Below are positions 21,526 through 32,613 of a stretch of 64,000 nucleotides of DNA, piece after piece; position 1 is the stretch's first letter; the number at the start of each line of letters is the position of its first letter. The position numbers and the translations under genes are program-made. Below the pieces are notes generated by a model. The model had not been told where the DNA came from, searched no databases, and saw only the letters and a list, made by a program, of their open reading frames with translations. Source of the DNA: Leclercia adecarboxylata (lineage in GTDB: Bacteria > Pseudomonadota > Gammaproteobacteria > Enterobacterales > Enterobacteriaceae); the NCBI RefSeq assembly GCF_006171285.1, contig NZ_CP040889.1:992001-1056000 (forward strand), read 5' to 3'.

Positions 21526-21849
21526 TTATCCCATGAGCCACAAAAATAACAGTCCGACCATTGCCACCACCGTCATCACGGTGCAAAGCGAGCTGTAGAG
21601 CAGCTTGCCGTTAAGCAGAGAGTGCAGCGCGATCCCCACCACAACGGCAACGGGCATCAGTGCAAGGAAGAAAGGCCAGGTATAAAGGAAGAAAAACAGC
21701 GTGTTGCTGCCGTAAAACAGGAAAGGGATCCCCAGTGCCATCAGCCATGACGCAAAGCCGACAAACGCCCCAGGAAAAGACCAGGTCGTCTCGTCATTTG
21801 CCGATACTGTGTCCGACCCGGTGATGATGTAGTTTTCGCTGTTCCGCAT
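21526..21849 (-). CDS. ygbE: Inner membrane protein YgbE (DUF3561)
   Basis: 107 residues with three hydrophobic segments: VGFASWLMALGIPFLFYG, TLFFFLYTWPFFLALMPVAVVVGIALH and VMTVVAMVGLLFLWLMG. Function is unknown. The start MRNSENYI matches E. coli; it sits between cysC and ftsB, on the same strand, as in E. coli. Confidence 0.92.
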   Translation of the reverse strand: MRNSENYIITGSDTVSANDETTWSFPGAFVGFASWLMALGIPFLFYGSNTLFFFLYTWPFFLALMPVAVVVGIALHSLLNGKLLYSSLCTVMTVVAMVGLLFLWLMG

Positions 21850-21907
21850 AGCTGATCCTGTGACCGTGACATATTGACGGGAGTTATTCGCTCCCCTCAA
21901 TACCATC

Positions 21908-22513
21908 TCAGGATCTGATAATATCGCCCTGCCGGAGCAGGTCTAATAATTGGCCTACTAAATTTGTTACCAATTGTTGACCTTCAAGGTGGATATCCGG
22001 GGTTTCCGGCGCTTCGTAGACCGCATCGATGCCGGTGAAATTCTTCAGCTCGCCGGCGCGGGCCTTTTTGTAGAGTCCCTTCGGATCGCGCTGTTCGCAG
22101 ATTTCCAGCGGGGTATCAACAAACACCTCAATGAAGCGGCTGTTACCCACCCGCTCACGCACCATCTGCCGCTCGGCGCGATGCGGTGAGATAAAGGCGG
22201 TTAACACCACCAGCCCGGCATCGGCCATCAGGCTGGCCACTTCGCCCACCCGACGGATGTTCTCTTTGCGATCCGTATCGCTAAAGCCGAGATCGCTGCA
22301 CAGCCCGTGGCGCACGTTGTCGCCATCCAGCAGATAGGTGCTGACGCCAAGTTTGTGCAGCGCCTCTTCCAGCGCGCCCGCGACGGTGGACTTACCTGAA
22401 CCCGAGAGCCCGGTAAACCACAGCACAACCCCACGATGACCGTGGAGTTGTTCGCGTTCGGCCACCGTGACCGGATGAGGATGCCAGACGACGTTCTCAT
22501 CATGCTGCGCCAT
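21908..22513 (-). CDS. cysC: Adenylylsulfate kinase
   Basis: 201 residues. The P-loop GLSGSGKST is at 35-43 and [20 protein letters not shown] supplies the APS site. It phosphorylates APS to PAPS, the substrate of CysH. The start shares one base with the cysN stop (TAATG), so translation is coupled. Confidence 0.98.
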   Translation of the reverse strand: MAQHDENVVWHPHPVTVAEREQLHGHRGVVLWFTGLSGSGKSTVAGALEEALHKLGVSTYLLDGDNVRHGLCSDLGFSDTDRKENIRRVGEVASLMADAGLVVLTAFISPHRAERQMVRERVGNSRFIEVFVDTPLEICEQRDPKGLYKKARAGELKNFTGIDAVYEAPETPDIHLEGQQLVTNLVGQLLDLLRQGDIIRS

Positions 22514-23940
22514 TACTTGCCTCCCAGCAGATCGCGCGCGCCCCAATGCGGGAAGTGTTTGCGTACCAGCGCGTTCAGCTCCAGCTCAAAGGCGCTGAAT
22601 TCCGACGGCACCGCGCTCGCCTGCGATTTAGGCTCGCGCACCATTCCTGCGCCAACGGTGACGTTGGTCAGACGGTCGATAATGATTAAGCCCCCGGTCA
22701 CCGGGTTCTGCTGATACCGATCCAGCACCAGCGGTTCGTCGAAGGTGAAATCCACCAGCCCGATGCCGTTCAGCGGCAGTTCAGTGACGCTGTGCTGTGC
22801 CAGGTTGTTGATGTCGACCTGGTACTGAACGCCGTCCACGCGGGCGCGGGTTTTCTTGCCGGCAATCTTGATGTCGTAGCTCTGGCCCGGGCTCAGCGGC
22901 TGTTCAGCCATCCACACCACATCCACAGAGGCGCTTTGCACCGCAGGCAGCGTCTCCTGCGCATCTACCAGCAAGTCGCCGCGACTGATATCAATTTCGT
23001 CTTTCAGCACCAGCGTTACCGCTTCCCCTGCCCCGGCTTCCTGCAGATCGCCGTCAAAGGTAACGATACGGGTAATCGCTGATTCCACGCCGGATGGCAG
23101 GACTTTCACGCGCTGGCCGACCTGCACGTTGCCGGAGGCAATAGTGCCGGAGAAGCCACGGAAATCGAGGTTCGGGCGGTTCACGTACTGCACCGGGAAG
23201 CGCATCGGCTGCGTTTCCACGCTGCGCTGGATCTCAACGGTCTCCAGCACTTCCAGCAGCGTCGGTCCGCTGTACCACGGCATGCTGACGCTCTGGGACG
23301 CCACGTTATCCCCTTCCAGCGCCGACAGCGGCACAAAGCGGATGTCGAGGTTGCCCGGCAGCTGCTCGGCAAAGGTGAGGTAGCTTTCGCGGATCTCGTT
23401 AAACTTCTCTTCGCTGAAGTTGACCAGATCCATCTTGTTGACCGCCACCACCAGGTGTTTGATCCCCAGCAGCGTGGAGATAAAGCTGTGGCGACGGGTC
23501 TGATCCAGCACCCCTTTACGGGCGTCGATCAGCAGGATCGCCAGGTCGCAGGTGGATGCGCCGGTCGCCATATTGCGGGTGTACTGCTCATGCCCCGGGG
23601 TGTCGGCGATAATAAATTTACGCTTCTCGGTGGAGAAATAGCGATAGGCCACGTCGATGGTGATGCCCTGCTCGCGCTCCGCCTGCAGGCCATCCACCAG
23701 CAGGGCCAGATCGAGTTTCTCGCCCTGGGTGCCGTGACGCTTGCTGTCGTTGTGCAGTGATGAGAGCTGATCTTCATAGATCTGACGGGTATCGTGCAGC
23801 AGACGGCCAATCAGGGTGCTTTTCCCGTCGTCCACGCTGCCGCAGGTCAGGAAACGCAGCAAACTTTTGTGCTGCTGGGCGTGCAGGTAGGCTTCGACGC
23901 CGCCTTCATTGGCAATCTGTTGAGCAATAGTGGTATTCAT
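22513..23940 (-). CDS. cysN: Sulfate adenylyltransferase subunit 1 (GTPase)
   Basis: 475 residues. EF-Tu-like GTPase motifs are GSVDDGKST (34-42), DTPGHEQY and NKMD. With CysD it uses GTP hydrolysis to drive APS formation from ATP and sulfate. It lies 9 bases after cysD and overlaps cysC by one base. Confidence 0.98.
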   Translation of the reverse strand: MNTTIAQQIANEGGVEAYLHAQQHKSLLRFLTCGSVDDGKSTLIGRLLHDTRQIYEDQLSSLHNDSKRHGTQGEKLDLALLVDGLQAEREQGITIDVAYRYFSTEKRKFIIADTPGHEQYTRNMATGASTCDLAILLIDARKGVLDQTRRHSFISTLLGIKHLVVAVNKMDLVNFSEEKFNEIRESYLTFAEQLPGNLDIRFVPLSALEGDNVASQSVSMPWYSGPTLLEVLETVEIQRSVETQPMRFPVQYVNRPNLDFRGFSGTIASGNVQVGQRVKVLPSGVESAITRIVTFDGDLQEAGAGEAVTLVLKDEIDISRGDLLVDAQETLPAVQSASVDVVWMAEQPLSPGQSYDIKIAGKKTRARVDGVQYQVDINNLAQHSVTELPLNGIGLVDFTFDEPLVLDRYQQNPVTGGLIIIDRLTNVTVGAGMVREPKSQASAVPSEFSAFELELNALVRKHFPHWGARDLLGGK

Positions 23941-23949
23941 GGCGGCTCC

Positions 23950-24858
23950 TTAGAAATAACCCTGACGTTTCTTCAGCTCCATCGAGCCTGCCTGGTCGCG
24001 GTCAATCACGCGCCCCTGTCGCTCGCTGGTGGTTGAGACCAGCATCTCTTCAATGATCGAAGGCAGCGTCTGCGCGTCAGACTCCACCGCGCCGGTCAGC
24101 GGCCAGCAGCCGAGGGTACGGAAACGCACCATCCGCTTTTTGATCACTTCGCCAGGCTGCAGATCGATACGATCGTCATCCACCATCATCAGCATGCCGT
24201 CGCGCTCCAGCACCGGGCGTTCAGCCGCCAGATACAGAGGAACGATCTCGATATTTTCCAGATAGATGTACTGCCAGATATCCAGCTCGGTCCAGTTGGA
24301 GAGCGGGAACACGCGAATGCTTTCGCCTTTGTTAATCTGGCCGTTGTAATTGTGCCACAGCTCAGGACGCTGGTTTTTTGGATCCCAGCGATGGAAGCGA
24401 TCGCGGAAGGAGTAGATACGCTCCTTGGCGCGGGATTTCTCTTCATCGCGGCGGGCGCCGCCGAACGCGGCATCAAAGCCGTATTTGTTCAGCGCCTGCT
24501 TCAGCCCTTCGGTTTTCATGATATCGGTGTGTTTACCGCTGCCGTGCACGAACGGGTTAATGCCCATCGCCACCCCTTCCGGGTTTTTATGCACCAGCAG
24601 TTCGCAGCCGTACGCTTTGGCGGTGCGGTCACGGAACTCATACATCTCGCGGAATTTCCAGCCGGTATCCACATGCAGCAGCGGGAACGGCAGCGTGCCC
24701 GGGTAAAACGCTTTACGCGCCAGGTGCAGCATCACGCTGGAGTCTTTCCCGATGGAGTACATCATTACCGGATTAGCAAACTCAGCGGCCACTTCGCGGA
24801 TAATATGAATACTTTCCGCTTCCAGTTGCCGCAGGTGCGTCAGTCGTTTTTGATCCAT
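23950..24858 (-). CDS. cysD: Sulfate adenylyltransferase subunit 2
   Basis: 302 residues. The PP-loop is [13 protein letters not shown] (residues 34-46) and [15 protein letters not shown] is in the C-terminal half. It makes APS in complex with CysN. In E. coli cysD is first of the operon; here cysG precedes it by 9 bases, giving cysGDNC. Confidence 0.98.
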   Translation of the reverse strand: MDQKRLTHLRQLEAESIHIIREVAAEFANPVMMYSIGKDSSVMLHLARKAFYPGTLPFPLLHVDTGWKFREMYEFRDRTAKAYGCELLVHKNPEGVAMGINPFVHGSGKHTDIMKTEGLKQALNKYGFDAAFGGARRDEEKSRAKERIYSFRDRFHRWDPKNQRPELWHNYNGQINKGESIRVFPLSNWTELDIWQYIYLENIEIVPLYLAAERPVLERDGMLMMVDDDRIDLQPGEVIKKRMVRFRTLGCWPLTGAVESDAQTLPSIIEEMLVSTTSERQGRVIDRDQAGSMELKKRQGYF

Positions 24859-24867
24859 AACCGTTCC

Positions 24868-26226
24868 TTAAGCCAAATTTACGACCGAAGAGCCAAACCC
24901 TTCGGTGTCGGTAGTGTTTTGAAACCAGGCGAGCGTGCTGTGCAGCTGCACCACTTCCCCCACCACAATCAGGGCGGGCATCGGGGCGTCTTTCGCGAGG
25001 CTTGCAAGGTGTTGTAGTGTTCCGGTGGTCACGTTCTGATCGACACGCGTGCCGCGGGATATCACCGCCACAGGCGTAGTCGCATCGCGCCCGTGGCGAA
25101 TCAGTTGTTCGCTAATTTCCGCCGCTTTCATGGTGCCCATGTAGATGGCGAGGGTCTGACGGCTTTGCGCCAGATGCGTCCAGTCAAACGGGGTGCTGTC
25201 GGCCTTGTAGTGGCCGGTGACAAAAGTGACGCTCTGGGCGTAATCGCGGTGCGTGAGCGGAATACCGGCATAGGCCGTGACCGCCGAGGCTGCGGTGATC
25301 CCCGGTACCACCTGGAAAGGTACACCCGCTTCGGCTGCCGCCTGCAGCTCTTCGCCGCCGCGACCGAAGATAAAGGGATCACCCCCTTTCAGGCGCACCA
25401 CGGTTTTGCCCTCTCTGGCCGCCGCAATCAGCATCTGGTTGGTGTCGTGCTGGGGAACAGCGTGTCCGCCCGCGCGTTTGCCTACGCAGATCTGCTCAGC
25501 GTCGCGACGAATCAACTCGCGCACGCCGTCGCTCACCAGATGGTCATAGAACACCACGTCCGCATCCTGCAACACCTGCAAACCGCGCAGGGTCAGGAGG
25601 CCAGCATCACCCGGCCCCGCTCCGACGAGGATGATCTCCCCACTGGTGCTGCCCGGGTTATCCAGCTCGTCTTCGAGAATTTGCTGCGCCGCCGTCTCAT
25701 TACCGGCCTGCATCAGGCTGGCAAAGCGCCCGCGAAACACGCGCTCCCAGAAGCGACGGCGTTCCGTCACGCTGGTCAGGCGGGTTTTCAGGTGGTTGCG
25801 CCAGTAGCTGGCCTTCTCGGCCATCCGGCCCAGGCTTGTCGGCAGCAGCGCTTCGATTTTTTCCCGCAGTACGCGGGCCAGCACCGGAGCAGTGCCGCCA
25901 GAGGAGATGGCCACCAGCAGCGGCGAGCGGTCCACAATAGACGGAAAGATAAAGGAGCAAAGCGGCTGGTCGTCCACCACGTTCACCAGACGGTGACGGG
26001 CATGGGCAGCATCCGAGACGCGCTGGTTGAGAGCCCGGTTATCAGTGGCGGCAATGACCAGCACCACATTGTCGATTTGCGACTCAGCAAAATCCGCTTC
26101 GGCGACAACTTGCACGCGCGCGCCAGCCCGGTGTAAAAAGGCAATTTTGCGCTCAGCGATTTCGCCGGTGCCGACAACCAGCACCGGGCGGTCTTTTACG
26201 GCAGCGAATAAAGGAAGGTAATCCAC
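24868..26226 (-). CDS. cysG: Siroheme synthase CysG, paralogue with shortened N-terminal domain
   Basis: About 452 residues. The N-terminal dehydrogenase/ferrochelatase domain has [35 protein letters not shown] and [13 protein letters not shown]; the C-terminal SUMT domain has [16 protein letters not shown] and [18 protein letters not shown]. It converts uroporphyrinogen III to siroheme, the cofactor of CysI. Compared with E. coli CysG, a stretch of about 19 residues is missing between ARVQVV and [13 protein letters not shown] choose the GTG at 26224-26226, giving MDYLPLF as in the family; a TTG at 26247 would add seven residues. Location first in the cys operon resembles the second cysG copy of Klebsiella-type enterics. 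Confidence 0.9.
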   Translation of the reverse strand: MDYLPLFAAVKDRPVLVVGTGEIAERKIAFLHRAGARVQVVAEADFAESQIDNVVLVIAATDNRALNQRVSDAAHARHRLVNVVDDQPLCSFIFPSIVDRSPLLVAISSGGTAPVLARVLREKIEALLPTSLGRMAEKASYWRNHLKTRLTSVTERRRFWERVFRGRFASLMQAGNETAAQQILEDELDNPGSTSGEIILVGAGPGDAGLLTLRGLQVLQDADVVFYDHLVSDGVRELIRRDAEQICVGKRAGGHAVPQHDTNQMLIAAAREGKTVVRLKGGDPFIFGRGGEELQAAAEAGVPFQVVPGITAASAVTAYAGIPLTHRDYAQSVTFVTGHYKADSTPFDWTHLAQSRQTLAIYMGTMKAAEISEQLIRHGRDATTPVAVISRGTRVDQNVTTGTLQHLASLAKDAPMPALIVVGEVVQLHSTLAWFQNTTDTEGFGSSVVNLA

Positions 26227-26466
26227 AATGCTACAACTCGCTAACAACCAGGAATAGTGGGACTATAGGGGGCGGCTACGAGCGAATGAAATTACGAATT
26301 GGAATGAGTAGTTACTCAATGGAATAACGCCCTGGAAAAGCTCATATCAAAAAGTGCTTAACGCGCGTGATTCCGGGCATTTAAGAGCAAATCAAATTGT
26401 GTAAGCGCAGTCACAGTTTCATACTAAGCGCGTTAAAATTTTGCGTTATTTTTTTAAGGACTCACT

Positions 26467-27510
26467 ATGTTTTCCGCAATGCGCCACCGATACGTTGCCC
26501 TGGCGCTCGGCGTTTGCTTAATCGGAACGGTTCAGGCTAAGACGCCGCCTCTGGGCGAAGTTGCCGCGACGCAGGCGCGTCATATTGCCACCTTTTTCCC
26601 GGGTCGGATGACCGGCACCCCCGCTGAAATGCTCTCCGCTGACTATGTGCGCCAGCAGTTCGCCGGTATGGGCTACCAGAGCGATATCCGCACCTTTCAG
26701 AGCCGCTACATCTATACCTCCCGTAATCTGAGCAAGAACTGGCACAACGTGACCGGCAGCACCGTGATTGCTGCCCACGAAGGTAAAGCCGCCCAGCAGA
26801 TTATTATTCTGGCGCATCTCGATACTTACGCCCCGATGAGCGACAGCGATGCCGACAACAACCTCGGCGGCCTGACCTTACAGGGTATTGATGACAACGC
26901 CGCTGGCGTCGGGGTGATGCTGGAGCTGGCCGACCAGCTGAAAGATATTCCCACTCAGTACAGCATCCGCTTTATCGCCACCAGCGGCGAAGAAGAGGGG
27001 CGGCTGGGCGCCGAGAATGTCCTCAAACGCATGAGCGCGGCAGAGAAGAAAAACACCCTGCTGGTGATCAACCTCGATAACTTAATCGTGGGGGATAAGC
27101 TCTATTTCAACAGCGGCAAAACCACGCCCGGGCCGGTGCGTAAGTTAACCCGCGACCGGGCACTGGCCATTGCCCGCGCCCACGGCATCTATGCTGCCAC
27201 CAACCCGGGCGGCAACGCCGCGTATCCGAAAGGAACCGGCTGCTGCAATGATGGCGAGGTGTTCGACAAAGCCGGGATCCCGGTGCTGTATGTCGAAGCG
27301 ACCAACTGGTCCCTGGGCAAAAAGGATGGTTATCAGCAGCGGGCAAAATCGAAGGCGTTTCCGGAAGGAACCAGCTGGCATGACGTCAGGCTGGATAATC
27401 TGCAACACATTGACGAGGCACTGCCGAAGCGGATTGAACACCGTAGCCGGGATGTGGTGCGGGTGATGCTGCCGCTGGTGAAGGAGCTGGCGAAGGCGGG
27501 GAAAGTGTAG
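26467..27510 (+). CDS. iap: Alkaline phosphatase isozyme conversion aminopeptidase
   Basis: 347 residues with a signal peptide (about 1-24, ending TVQA). M28 zinc peptidase motifs are visible: AHLDTYAP, DDNAAGVGV, GEEEGRLGAENV and NLDN. It acts in the periplasm, removing the N-terminal Arg of alkaline phosphatase subunits. Divergent from cysG; the 240 bases between them are AT-rich and should hold the CysB-controlled cysG promoter. In E. coli the iap 3' side borders the CRISPR array; here only a palindromic repeat separates iap from cysH. Confidence 0.96.
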   Translation: MFSAMRHRYVALALGVCLIGTVQAKTPPLGEVAATQARHIATFFPGRMTGTPAEMLSADYVRQQFAGMGYQSDIRTFQSRYIYTSRNLSKNWHNVTGSTVIAAHEGKAAQQIIILAHLDTYAPMSDSDADNNLGGLTLQGIDDNAAGVGVMLELADQLKDIPTQYSIRFIATSGEEEGRLGAENVLKRMSAAEKKNTLLVINLDNLIVGDKLYFNSGKTTPGPVRKLTRDRALAIARAHGIYAATNPGGNAAYPKGTGCCNDGEVFDKAGIPVLYVEATNWSLGKKDGYQQRAKSKAFPEGTSWHDVRLDNLQHIDEALPKRIEHRSRDVVRVMLPLVKELAKAGKV

Positions 27511-27521
27511 CGCCGTGAGTT

Positions 27522-27616
27522 CCCCTCACCCCGGCCCTCTCCCCAAAGGGGCGAGGGAGAAAAGACGGCACCGAACGATCCCCTCTCCCCTTTGGGGAGA
27601 GGGTTAGGGTGAGGGG
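27522..27616. repeat. Inverted pair of CCCTCTCCC...GGGAGAGGG palindromic repeats
   Basis: Two units face each other: CCCCTCACCCCGGCCCTCTC... (27522-27559) and its near reverse complement ending GGTTAGGGTGAGGGG (27580-27616). Each unit has an inner palindrome (CTCCCC-AAA-GGGG and CTCCCC-TTT-GGGGAG). One more copy of the family lies at 50464. It fills the whole iap-cysH interval. Confidence 0.85.
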
Positions 27617-27623
27617 CAATAAA

Positions 27624-28358
27624 TCACCCTTCGTGCAATCCGCACTCGCGCTTGAGGCCAAAGAAGCGGGTCTCTTCTTCTGCCATACCCGGCTCCCATT
27701 TACGGGTGGTATGGGTATCGCCCACCGACAGATAGCCCTGATCCCACAGCGGGTGATACTTCAGGCCGTGCTGCTGCAGGTACTGGTAAACGGTACGGTT
27801 GTCCCAGTCGATAATCGGCAGCACTTTGAACACGCCACGCTGGATCGCCAGCACCGGCAGTGACGCCCGGCTACCGGACTGATCCCGGCGCAAACCGGCA
27901 AACCAGGTTTTGGCGTTGAGTTCAGAAAGCGCCCGGTTCATCGGCTCGACTTTGTTGATGGCATTATATTTCTCAATGCCCTCAACGCCCTGCTCCCACA
28001 GCTTACCGTAGCGCGCTTCCTGCCAGGCCGGGCTCTGCTCTGCGCGATAGATCTTCAGGTTCAGCTTGAGCTTGTCCGTCAGCTCATCAATAAACTGGTA
28101 GGTTTCCGGGAACAGGTAGCCGGTATCGGTGAGGATCACCGGAATGTCCGGGCGGATCTTATTCACCAGGTGCAGGCTGACCGCCGCCTGAATACCAAAG
28201 CTCGACGAGAGCACGTGTTCACCCGGCAGGTTTTCCAGAGCCCAGGCGACGCGCCCTTCGGCGTCCAGCTTCTCCAGCTGCGCGTTGGTTTCGGCCAGCG
28301 CCAGAATGCGTTCGACTTTTGGCAGATCGTTAAGGGCGTTTAGATCGAGTACGGACAT
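27624..28358 (-). CDS. cysH: PAPS reductase (thioredoxin-dependent)
   Basis: 244 residues. The PP-loop-like [15 protein letters not shown] and the C-terminal catalytic motif ECGLHEG (single Cys near residue 240) are present, the single-Cys form that marks PAPS rather than APS reductases. It reduces PAPS to sulfite. Convergent with iap; a REP element lies between cysI and cysH. Confidence 0.98.
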   Translation of the reverse strand: MSVLDLNALNDLPKVERILALAETNAQLEKLDAEGRVAWALENLPGEHVLSSSFGIQAAVSLHLVNKIRPDIPVILTDTGYLFPETYQFIDELTDKLKLNLKIYRAEQSPAWQEARYGKLWEQGVEGIEKYNAINKVEPMNRALSELNAKTWFAGLRRDQSGSRASLPVLAIQRGVFKVLPIIDWDNRTVYQYLQQHGLKYHPLWDQGYLSVGDTHTTRKWEPGMAEEETRFFGLKRECGLHEG

Positions 28359-28376
28359 AGGAACCTCATTTGTCTG

Positions 28377-28418
28377 TTTTGCCGGGCGGCACTGCGTTTG
28401 CCCGGCCTACAAAACCCG
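28377..28418. repeat. REP element between cysI and cysH
   Basis: GCCGGGCGGCACTGCGTTTG then CCCGGCCTACAAAACCC. It is inside the cysJIH operon and may separate the stability of the cysJI and cysH parts of the message. Confidence 0.85.
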
Positions 28419-28425
28419 TGCGGTA

Positions 28426-30138
28426 TTACTCCCAGAAATCCCGGGCGGGATCGAGCACCGGGCGAATGATGCCCGCACGCACCGTAAAGTCGCCGAAGCC
28501 TTCACCCGCTTCGCGCTCTTTCGCCCAGCGCCCGACTAACTCATCAATCGAGTTGAGAATTTCAGGTTCCGTGATGTTCTCGCGATACATACGTGGAATA
28601 CGCGTTCCGCTGCGGTTACCCCCCAGGTGCAGGTTGTAACGACCCGGCGCTTTACCCACCAGACCCAGCTCGGCGAGCATCGCGCGGCCACAGCCGTTCG
28701 GGCAGCCGGTGACGCGCATCACGATATGCTCATCCGGAATGCCGTGTTTTTCCAGAATCGCTTCCACTTTGTCAGTAAATGACGGCAGGAAACGTTCCGC
28801 TTCGGCCATCGCCAGCGGACAGGTCGGGAACGACACGCAGGCCATGGAGTTTTCACGCTGCGGCTTCACCGCGTCCATCAGGGCATGATCCCGCGCCAGC
28901 TTCTCGATCTTCGCCTTCTGGCTTTCCGGCACGCCGGCAATAATCAGGTTCTGGTTGGCGGTGATACGGAATTCACCTTTGTGGATCTTCGCGATCTCCA
29001 GCAGGCCGGTTTTCAGCGGACGGCCCGGATAATCCAGGATACGGCCGTTTTCAATAAACAGCGTCAGGTGCCATTTATTGTCGATACCTTTAACCCAGCC
29101 GATGCGATCCCCGCGACCGGTGAATTCGTACGGACGGATCGGCTCAAGCTTAATGCCCGCGCGACGCTCCACTTCGGCTTTGAAGGTCTCAACGCCCACG
29201 CGCTCGAGGGTGTATTTGGTCTTGGCGTTTTTACGATCGGTACGGTTACCCCAGTCGCGCTGGGTGGTGACGACCGCTTCCGCCACCGCCAGAGTGTGCT
29301 CTAGCGGCAGATAGCCAAACTCGCTCGCGGTACGGGCGTAGGTGTTCTTGTTACCGTGCTCAATAGAGAGACCGCCGCCCACCAGCAGGTTAAAGCCCAC
29401 CAGCTTGCCGTTCTCGGCAATCGCCACAAAGTTCATGTCGTTGGCGTGCAGATCGATATCGTTCTGCGGCGGGATGACCACCGTCGTTTTGAACTTACGC
29501 GGCAGGTAGGTCTGGCCGAGGATCGGCTCTTCGTCCGTGGTCGCGACCTTCTCCTGGTCGAGCCAGATCTCAGCATAGGCGCGGGTACGCGGCAGCAGAT
29601 GCTCGGAGATCTTCTTCGCCCACTCGTACGCTTCAGCGTGCAGCTCGGACTCGTACGGGTTAGAGGTGCAGAGCACGTTACGGTTCATGTCGTTGGCGGT
29701 TGCCAGCGCGTCCAGCCCGACGGAGTGCAGCATCTGGTGTACCGGCTTCACGTTCTTCTTCAGGATGCCGTGAAACTGGAAGGTCTGACGGTTGGTCAGA
29801 CGGATGCTGCCGTAGATAGTGTTGTCATGGGCGAACTTGTCGATCGCCTGCCACTGTTTGGTGGTGATGATCCCACCCGGCAGACGGCAGCGCAGCAGCA
29901 TCGCATGACGCGGCTCCAGCTTCTGTTCAGCACGCTCGGCGCGAATATCGCGATCGTCCTGCTGGTACATACCGTGGAAACGGATCAGCAGGAAGTTGTC
30001 GCCTTTAAAACCGCCGGTCAGACCGTCATTTAAATCTTCGGCAATGGTGCCGCGCAGGTAGTTACTCTCAACCTTCATGCGCTCGGCATCAGACAGTTTG
30101 CCTTCGACCACCAGAGGGCCAGGATGTTTTTCGCTCAT
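28426..30138 (-). CDS. cysI: Sulfite reductase hemoprotein beta subunit
   Basis: 570 residues. The 4Fe-4S/siroheme ligands are in [16 protein letters not shown] (CX5C) and [11 protein letters not shown] (CX3C). It performs six-electron reduction of sulfite to sulfide, receiving electrons from CysJ. One-base overlap with the cysJ stop. Confidence 0.98.
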   Translation of the reverse strand: MSEKHPGPLVVEGKLSDAERMKVESNYLRGTIAEDLNDGLTGGFKGDNFLLIRFHGMYQQDDRDIRAERAEQKLEPRHAMLLRCRLPGGIITTKQWQAIDKFAHDNTIYGSIRLTNRQTFQFHGILKKNVKPVHQMLHSVGLDALATANDMNRNVLCTSNPYESELHAEAYEWAKKISEHLLPRTRAYAEIWLDQEKVATTDEEPILGQTYLPRKFKTTVVIPPQNDIDLHANDMNFVAIAENGKLVGFNLLVGGGLSIEHGNKNTYARTASEFGYLPLEHTLAVAEAVVTTQRDWGNRTDRKNAKTKYTLERVGVETFKAEVERRAGIKLEPIRPYEFTGRGDRIGWVKGIDNKWHLTLFIENGRILDYPGRPLKTGLLEIAKIHKGEFRITANQNLIIAGVPESQKAKIEKLARDHALMDAVKPQRENSMACVSFPTCPLAMAEAERFLPSFTDKVEAILEKHGIPDEHIVMRVTGCPNGCGRAMLAELGLVGKAPGRYNLHLGGNRSGTRIPRMYRENITEPEILNSIDELVGRWAKEREAGEGFGDFTVRAGIIRPVLDPARDFWE

Positions 30139-31943
30139 TAGTAGACATCTCGCTGATAACGGCGCTCGACGCGCAGCTCACTTAAATATTCATCCGCCGA
30201 TTCAGTATCCATGCCACCGAATTCAGCAATCACTTCCAGCAAAGCCTGCTCAACGTCTTTCGCCATGCGATTGGCGTCGCCGCAGACATAAATGTGGGCA
30301 CCGTCATTGATCCAGCGCCACAGCTCTGCGCCCTGTTCGCGCAGTTTGTCTTGTACGTAGATTTTTTCTTTTTGATCGCGGGACCAGGCCAGATCGATAC
30401 GGCTCAGCACGCCCTCTTTAACGTAGCGCTGCCACTCCACCTGATAGAGGAAATCTTCGGTGAAGTGCGGGTTGCCGAAGAACAGCCAGTTTTTGCCCGG
30501 CGCTTCGTCGGCAGCACGCTGCTGCATAAAGGCGCGGAACGGCGCGATGCCGGTGCCCGGACCAATCATAATGACCGGGGTTTCCGGGTTGGCAGGCAGA
30601 CGGAAGTTGTCGTTGTGCTCGATAAAGACCCGCACCTCGCCCTCTTCTTCCACGCGATCCGCCAGGAAGCTCGATGCGCCGCCGGCACGGGCACGACCTT
30701 CGATGTCGTAACGCACCACGCCTACGGTGACGTGAACTTCGCTTTCCACCTCGGCCTGCGCGGAGGCGATAGAGTACAGACGCGGCGTCAGCGGACGCAG
30801 CAGGCTGGTTAACGCCTCAGCATCCAGCTGGGCTGGCGAGAAACGAACCATATCGACGATGGGCGTCGTGGCTGCGTAGTGTTGCAGTTTGGCTTTGTCG
30901 CCCACCAGCGGCAGCAGGGATTCGCTGCGGGTCAGGGTGGCGTAATTCTCCACGATGTTCGCGGTGTTCACGGTCAGCTCGAAATGCCACTGCAGCGCTT
31001 CAGAGAGCGGCAGCGTTTTGCCGTCCAGGGTGACCTGCTCGTCGCCTTTCAGCCACAGCAGTTCAACCAGCTCTTTCACCAGGGCCGGATCGTTCTGGTA
31101 CCAGACGCCCAGGGCATCGCCCGGCTGGTAGCGCAGGCCGGAGTCGCCCAGATCGATTTCGATGTGGCGCACGTCTTTTTCAGAATCACGACCGGTGATT
31201 TTCTGGTTCACCGACAGGCTCGCCGTCAGCGGGGCTTCTTTGGTGTACGGGCTGGTGTGAATGTCGTTGACCACGCCAGTGGCAGTGGCTGCCGCCTGGG
31301 CTGGCGTCTCGGTCGGGACGCGGGCTTTCAGCACATCGACAATACGTGCGCGCCATTCGGCCGCCGCGGTCTGGTATTCAACGTCGGTATCAACGCGATC
31401 CAGCAGGCGTTCAGCGCCCAGTTCGGCCAGCTTGTTGTCAAAATCTTTGCCCGACTGGCAGAAGAATTCGTAGGAGGAGTCGCCCAGGCCGAAGACCGCA
31501 AACGCGGTGCCCGCTAGTTTTGGCGCCTTTTTCGAGAACAGGAACTTATGCAGCGCAACCGCTTCTTCAGGCGGCTCACCTTCGCCCTGGGTAGAGGTCA
31601 CAACGACAACCAGTTTTTCTGACGCGATTTGCTTAAATTTATAATCCCCGGCGTTCACCAGGTTCACGTTCAGTTTGGCTGCGAGCAGATCGTCACGCAG
31701 GGCTTCAGCCACGCGGCGGGCATTGCCGGTTTGCGAGGCGGAGATAAGCGTAATCGCCGGGATCTCAACGGCCGCAGCCGGTGCACTCGCCACAGCCCCC
31801 GGCTGTTGATTGAGCATTCCCCAGAAATAACCGGATACCCAGGCAAGCTGGGTGGGCGAGAAATCAGTGGTGGCCGCCTGCAGGCGTGCCAGTTGCTCCG
31901 GGTTCAGGGGAAGCAAATTTGAAGGTGGGGCCTGTGTTGTCAT
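30138..31943 (-). CDS. cysJ: Sulfite reductase flavoprotein alpha subunit
   Basis: 601 residues. Flavodoxin domain about 65-205 ([29 protein letters not shown]), FAD domain with [17 protein letters not shown] and NADPH domain with [19 protein letters not shown]-terminus ends [10 protein letters not shown]. It carries electrons from NADPH through FAD and FMN to CysI. First gene of cysJIH; promoter lies in the 31944-32250 region. Confidence 0.98.
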   Translation of the reverse strand: MTTQAPPSNLLPLNPEQLARLQAATTDFSPTQLAWVSGYFWGMLNQQPGAVASAPAAAVEIPAITLISASQTGNARRVAEALRDDLLAAKLNVNLVNAGDYKFKQIASEKLVVVVTSTQGEGEPPEEAVALHKFLFSKKAPKLAGTAFAVFGLGDSSYEFFCQSGKDFDNKLAELGAERLLDRVDTDVEYQTAAAEWRARIVDVLKARVPTETPAQAAATATGVVNDIHTSPYTKEAPLTASLSVNQKITGRDSEKDVRHIEIDLGDSGLRYQPGDALGVWYQNDPALVKELVELLWLKGDEQVTLDGKTLPLSEALQWHFELTVNTANIVENYATLTRSESLLPLVGDKAKLQHYAATTPIVDMVRFSPAQLDAEALTSLLRPLTPRLYSIASAQAEVESEVHVTVGVVRYDIEGRARAGGASSFLADRVEEEGEVRVFIEHNDNFRLPANPETPVIMIGPGTGIAPFRAFMQQRAADEAPGKNWLFFGNPHFTEDFLYQVEWQRYVKEGVLSRIDLAWSRDQKEKIYVQDKLREQGAELWRWINDGAHIYVCGDANRMAKDVEQALLEVIAEFGGMDTESADEYLSELRVERRYQRDVY

Positions 31944-32250
31944 GCGTCGTTATGTTCCAGTAGCAAAGCTGAATTTTTATCTGAAAGACAGAACAGAGTG
32001 TAAGGTTAACGGCGCGGATCATAACAATTAAAGAAGGGATGGAAATAATAAATAACCAAATGGACTAACCTCTTTTAGTTATTGTTCTTAACGATAAAAC
32101 TGATTAATTATCCGATTGAAAAATATAGAGAAAAAGAGTGGTTATACTGGCTACCCGGTGCCCTCCCTATAATGACCGTTTTAGTTAATGATAAAAAATG
32201 TACTTTCCGGTACTCTACGCCGGTTTTTTCCGCATTTTTGAGAGTCCACG
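31944..32250. promoter_or_regulatory. Divergent cysJ / queD control region
   Basis: 307 bases without a gene, clearly more AT-rich than its surroundings in the middle third. The cysJIH promoter and CysB binding are expected here; CysB sites are too loose to place by eye. On the queD side TATAAT (32168-32173) and TATACT (32143-32148) are candidate -10 boxes without a good -35. No RNA gene was seen. Confidence 0.5.
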
Positions 32251-32613
32251 ATGTCCACCACGCTGTTTAAAGATTTTATGTTCGAAGCCGCCCACCATCT
32301 GCCTCACGTCCCGGAAGGGCATAAATGTGGTCGCCTGCATGGGCACTCCTTTATGGTGCGTCTGGAGATCACGGGTGAAGTCGATCCGCATACCGGCTGG
32401 ATTATGGATTTCTCCGAACTGAAAGCGGCGTTCAAACCGACCTATGACCGCCTCGATCACTACTATCTGAATGATATTCCAGGGCTGGAAAATCCGACCA
32501 GCGAAGTGCTGGCGAAGTGGATCTGGAATGAGATGAAACCGCTGGTGCCGCTGCTGAGCGCGGTGATGATCAAAGAGACCTGCACCGCCGGCTGCATCTA
32601 TCGCGGCGAGTGA
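32251..32613 (+). CDS. queD: 6-carboxy-5,6,7,8-tetrahydropterin synthase
   Basis: 120 residues. The zinc His residues are in [20 protein letters not shown] followed by GHSF; the Cys in KCGRLHGH is the catalytic one. It makes carboxytetrahydropterin for queuosine, the substrate of QueE. Its last 16 bases overlap the 3' end of the opposing AraC-type gene. Confidence 0.97.
   Translation: MSTTLFKDFMFEAAHHLPHVPEGHKCGRLHGHSFMVRLEITGEVDPHTGWIMDFSELKAAFKPTYDRLDHYYLNDIPGLENPTSEVLAKWIWNEMKPLVPLLSAVMIKETCTAGCIYRGE

Noticed and set aside
27511-27623. Possible CRISPR remnant beside iap
   Set aside because: Only two facing palindromic units are present; there is no regular repeat-spacer spacing and no 29-base type I-E repeat.
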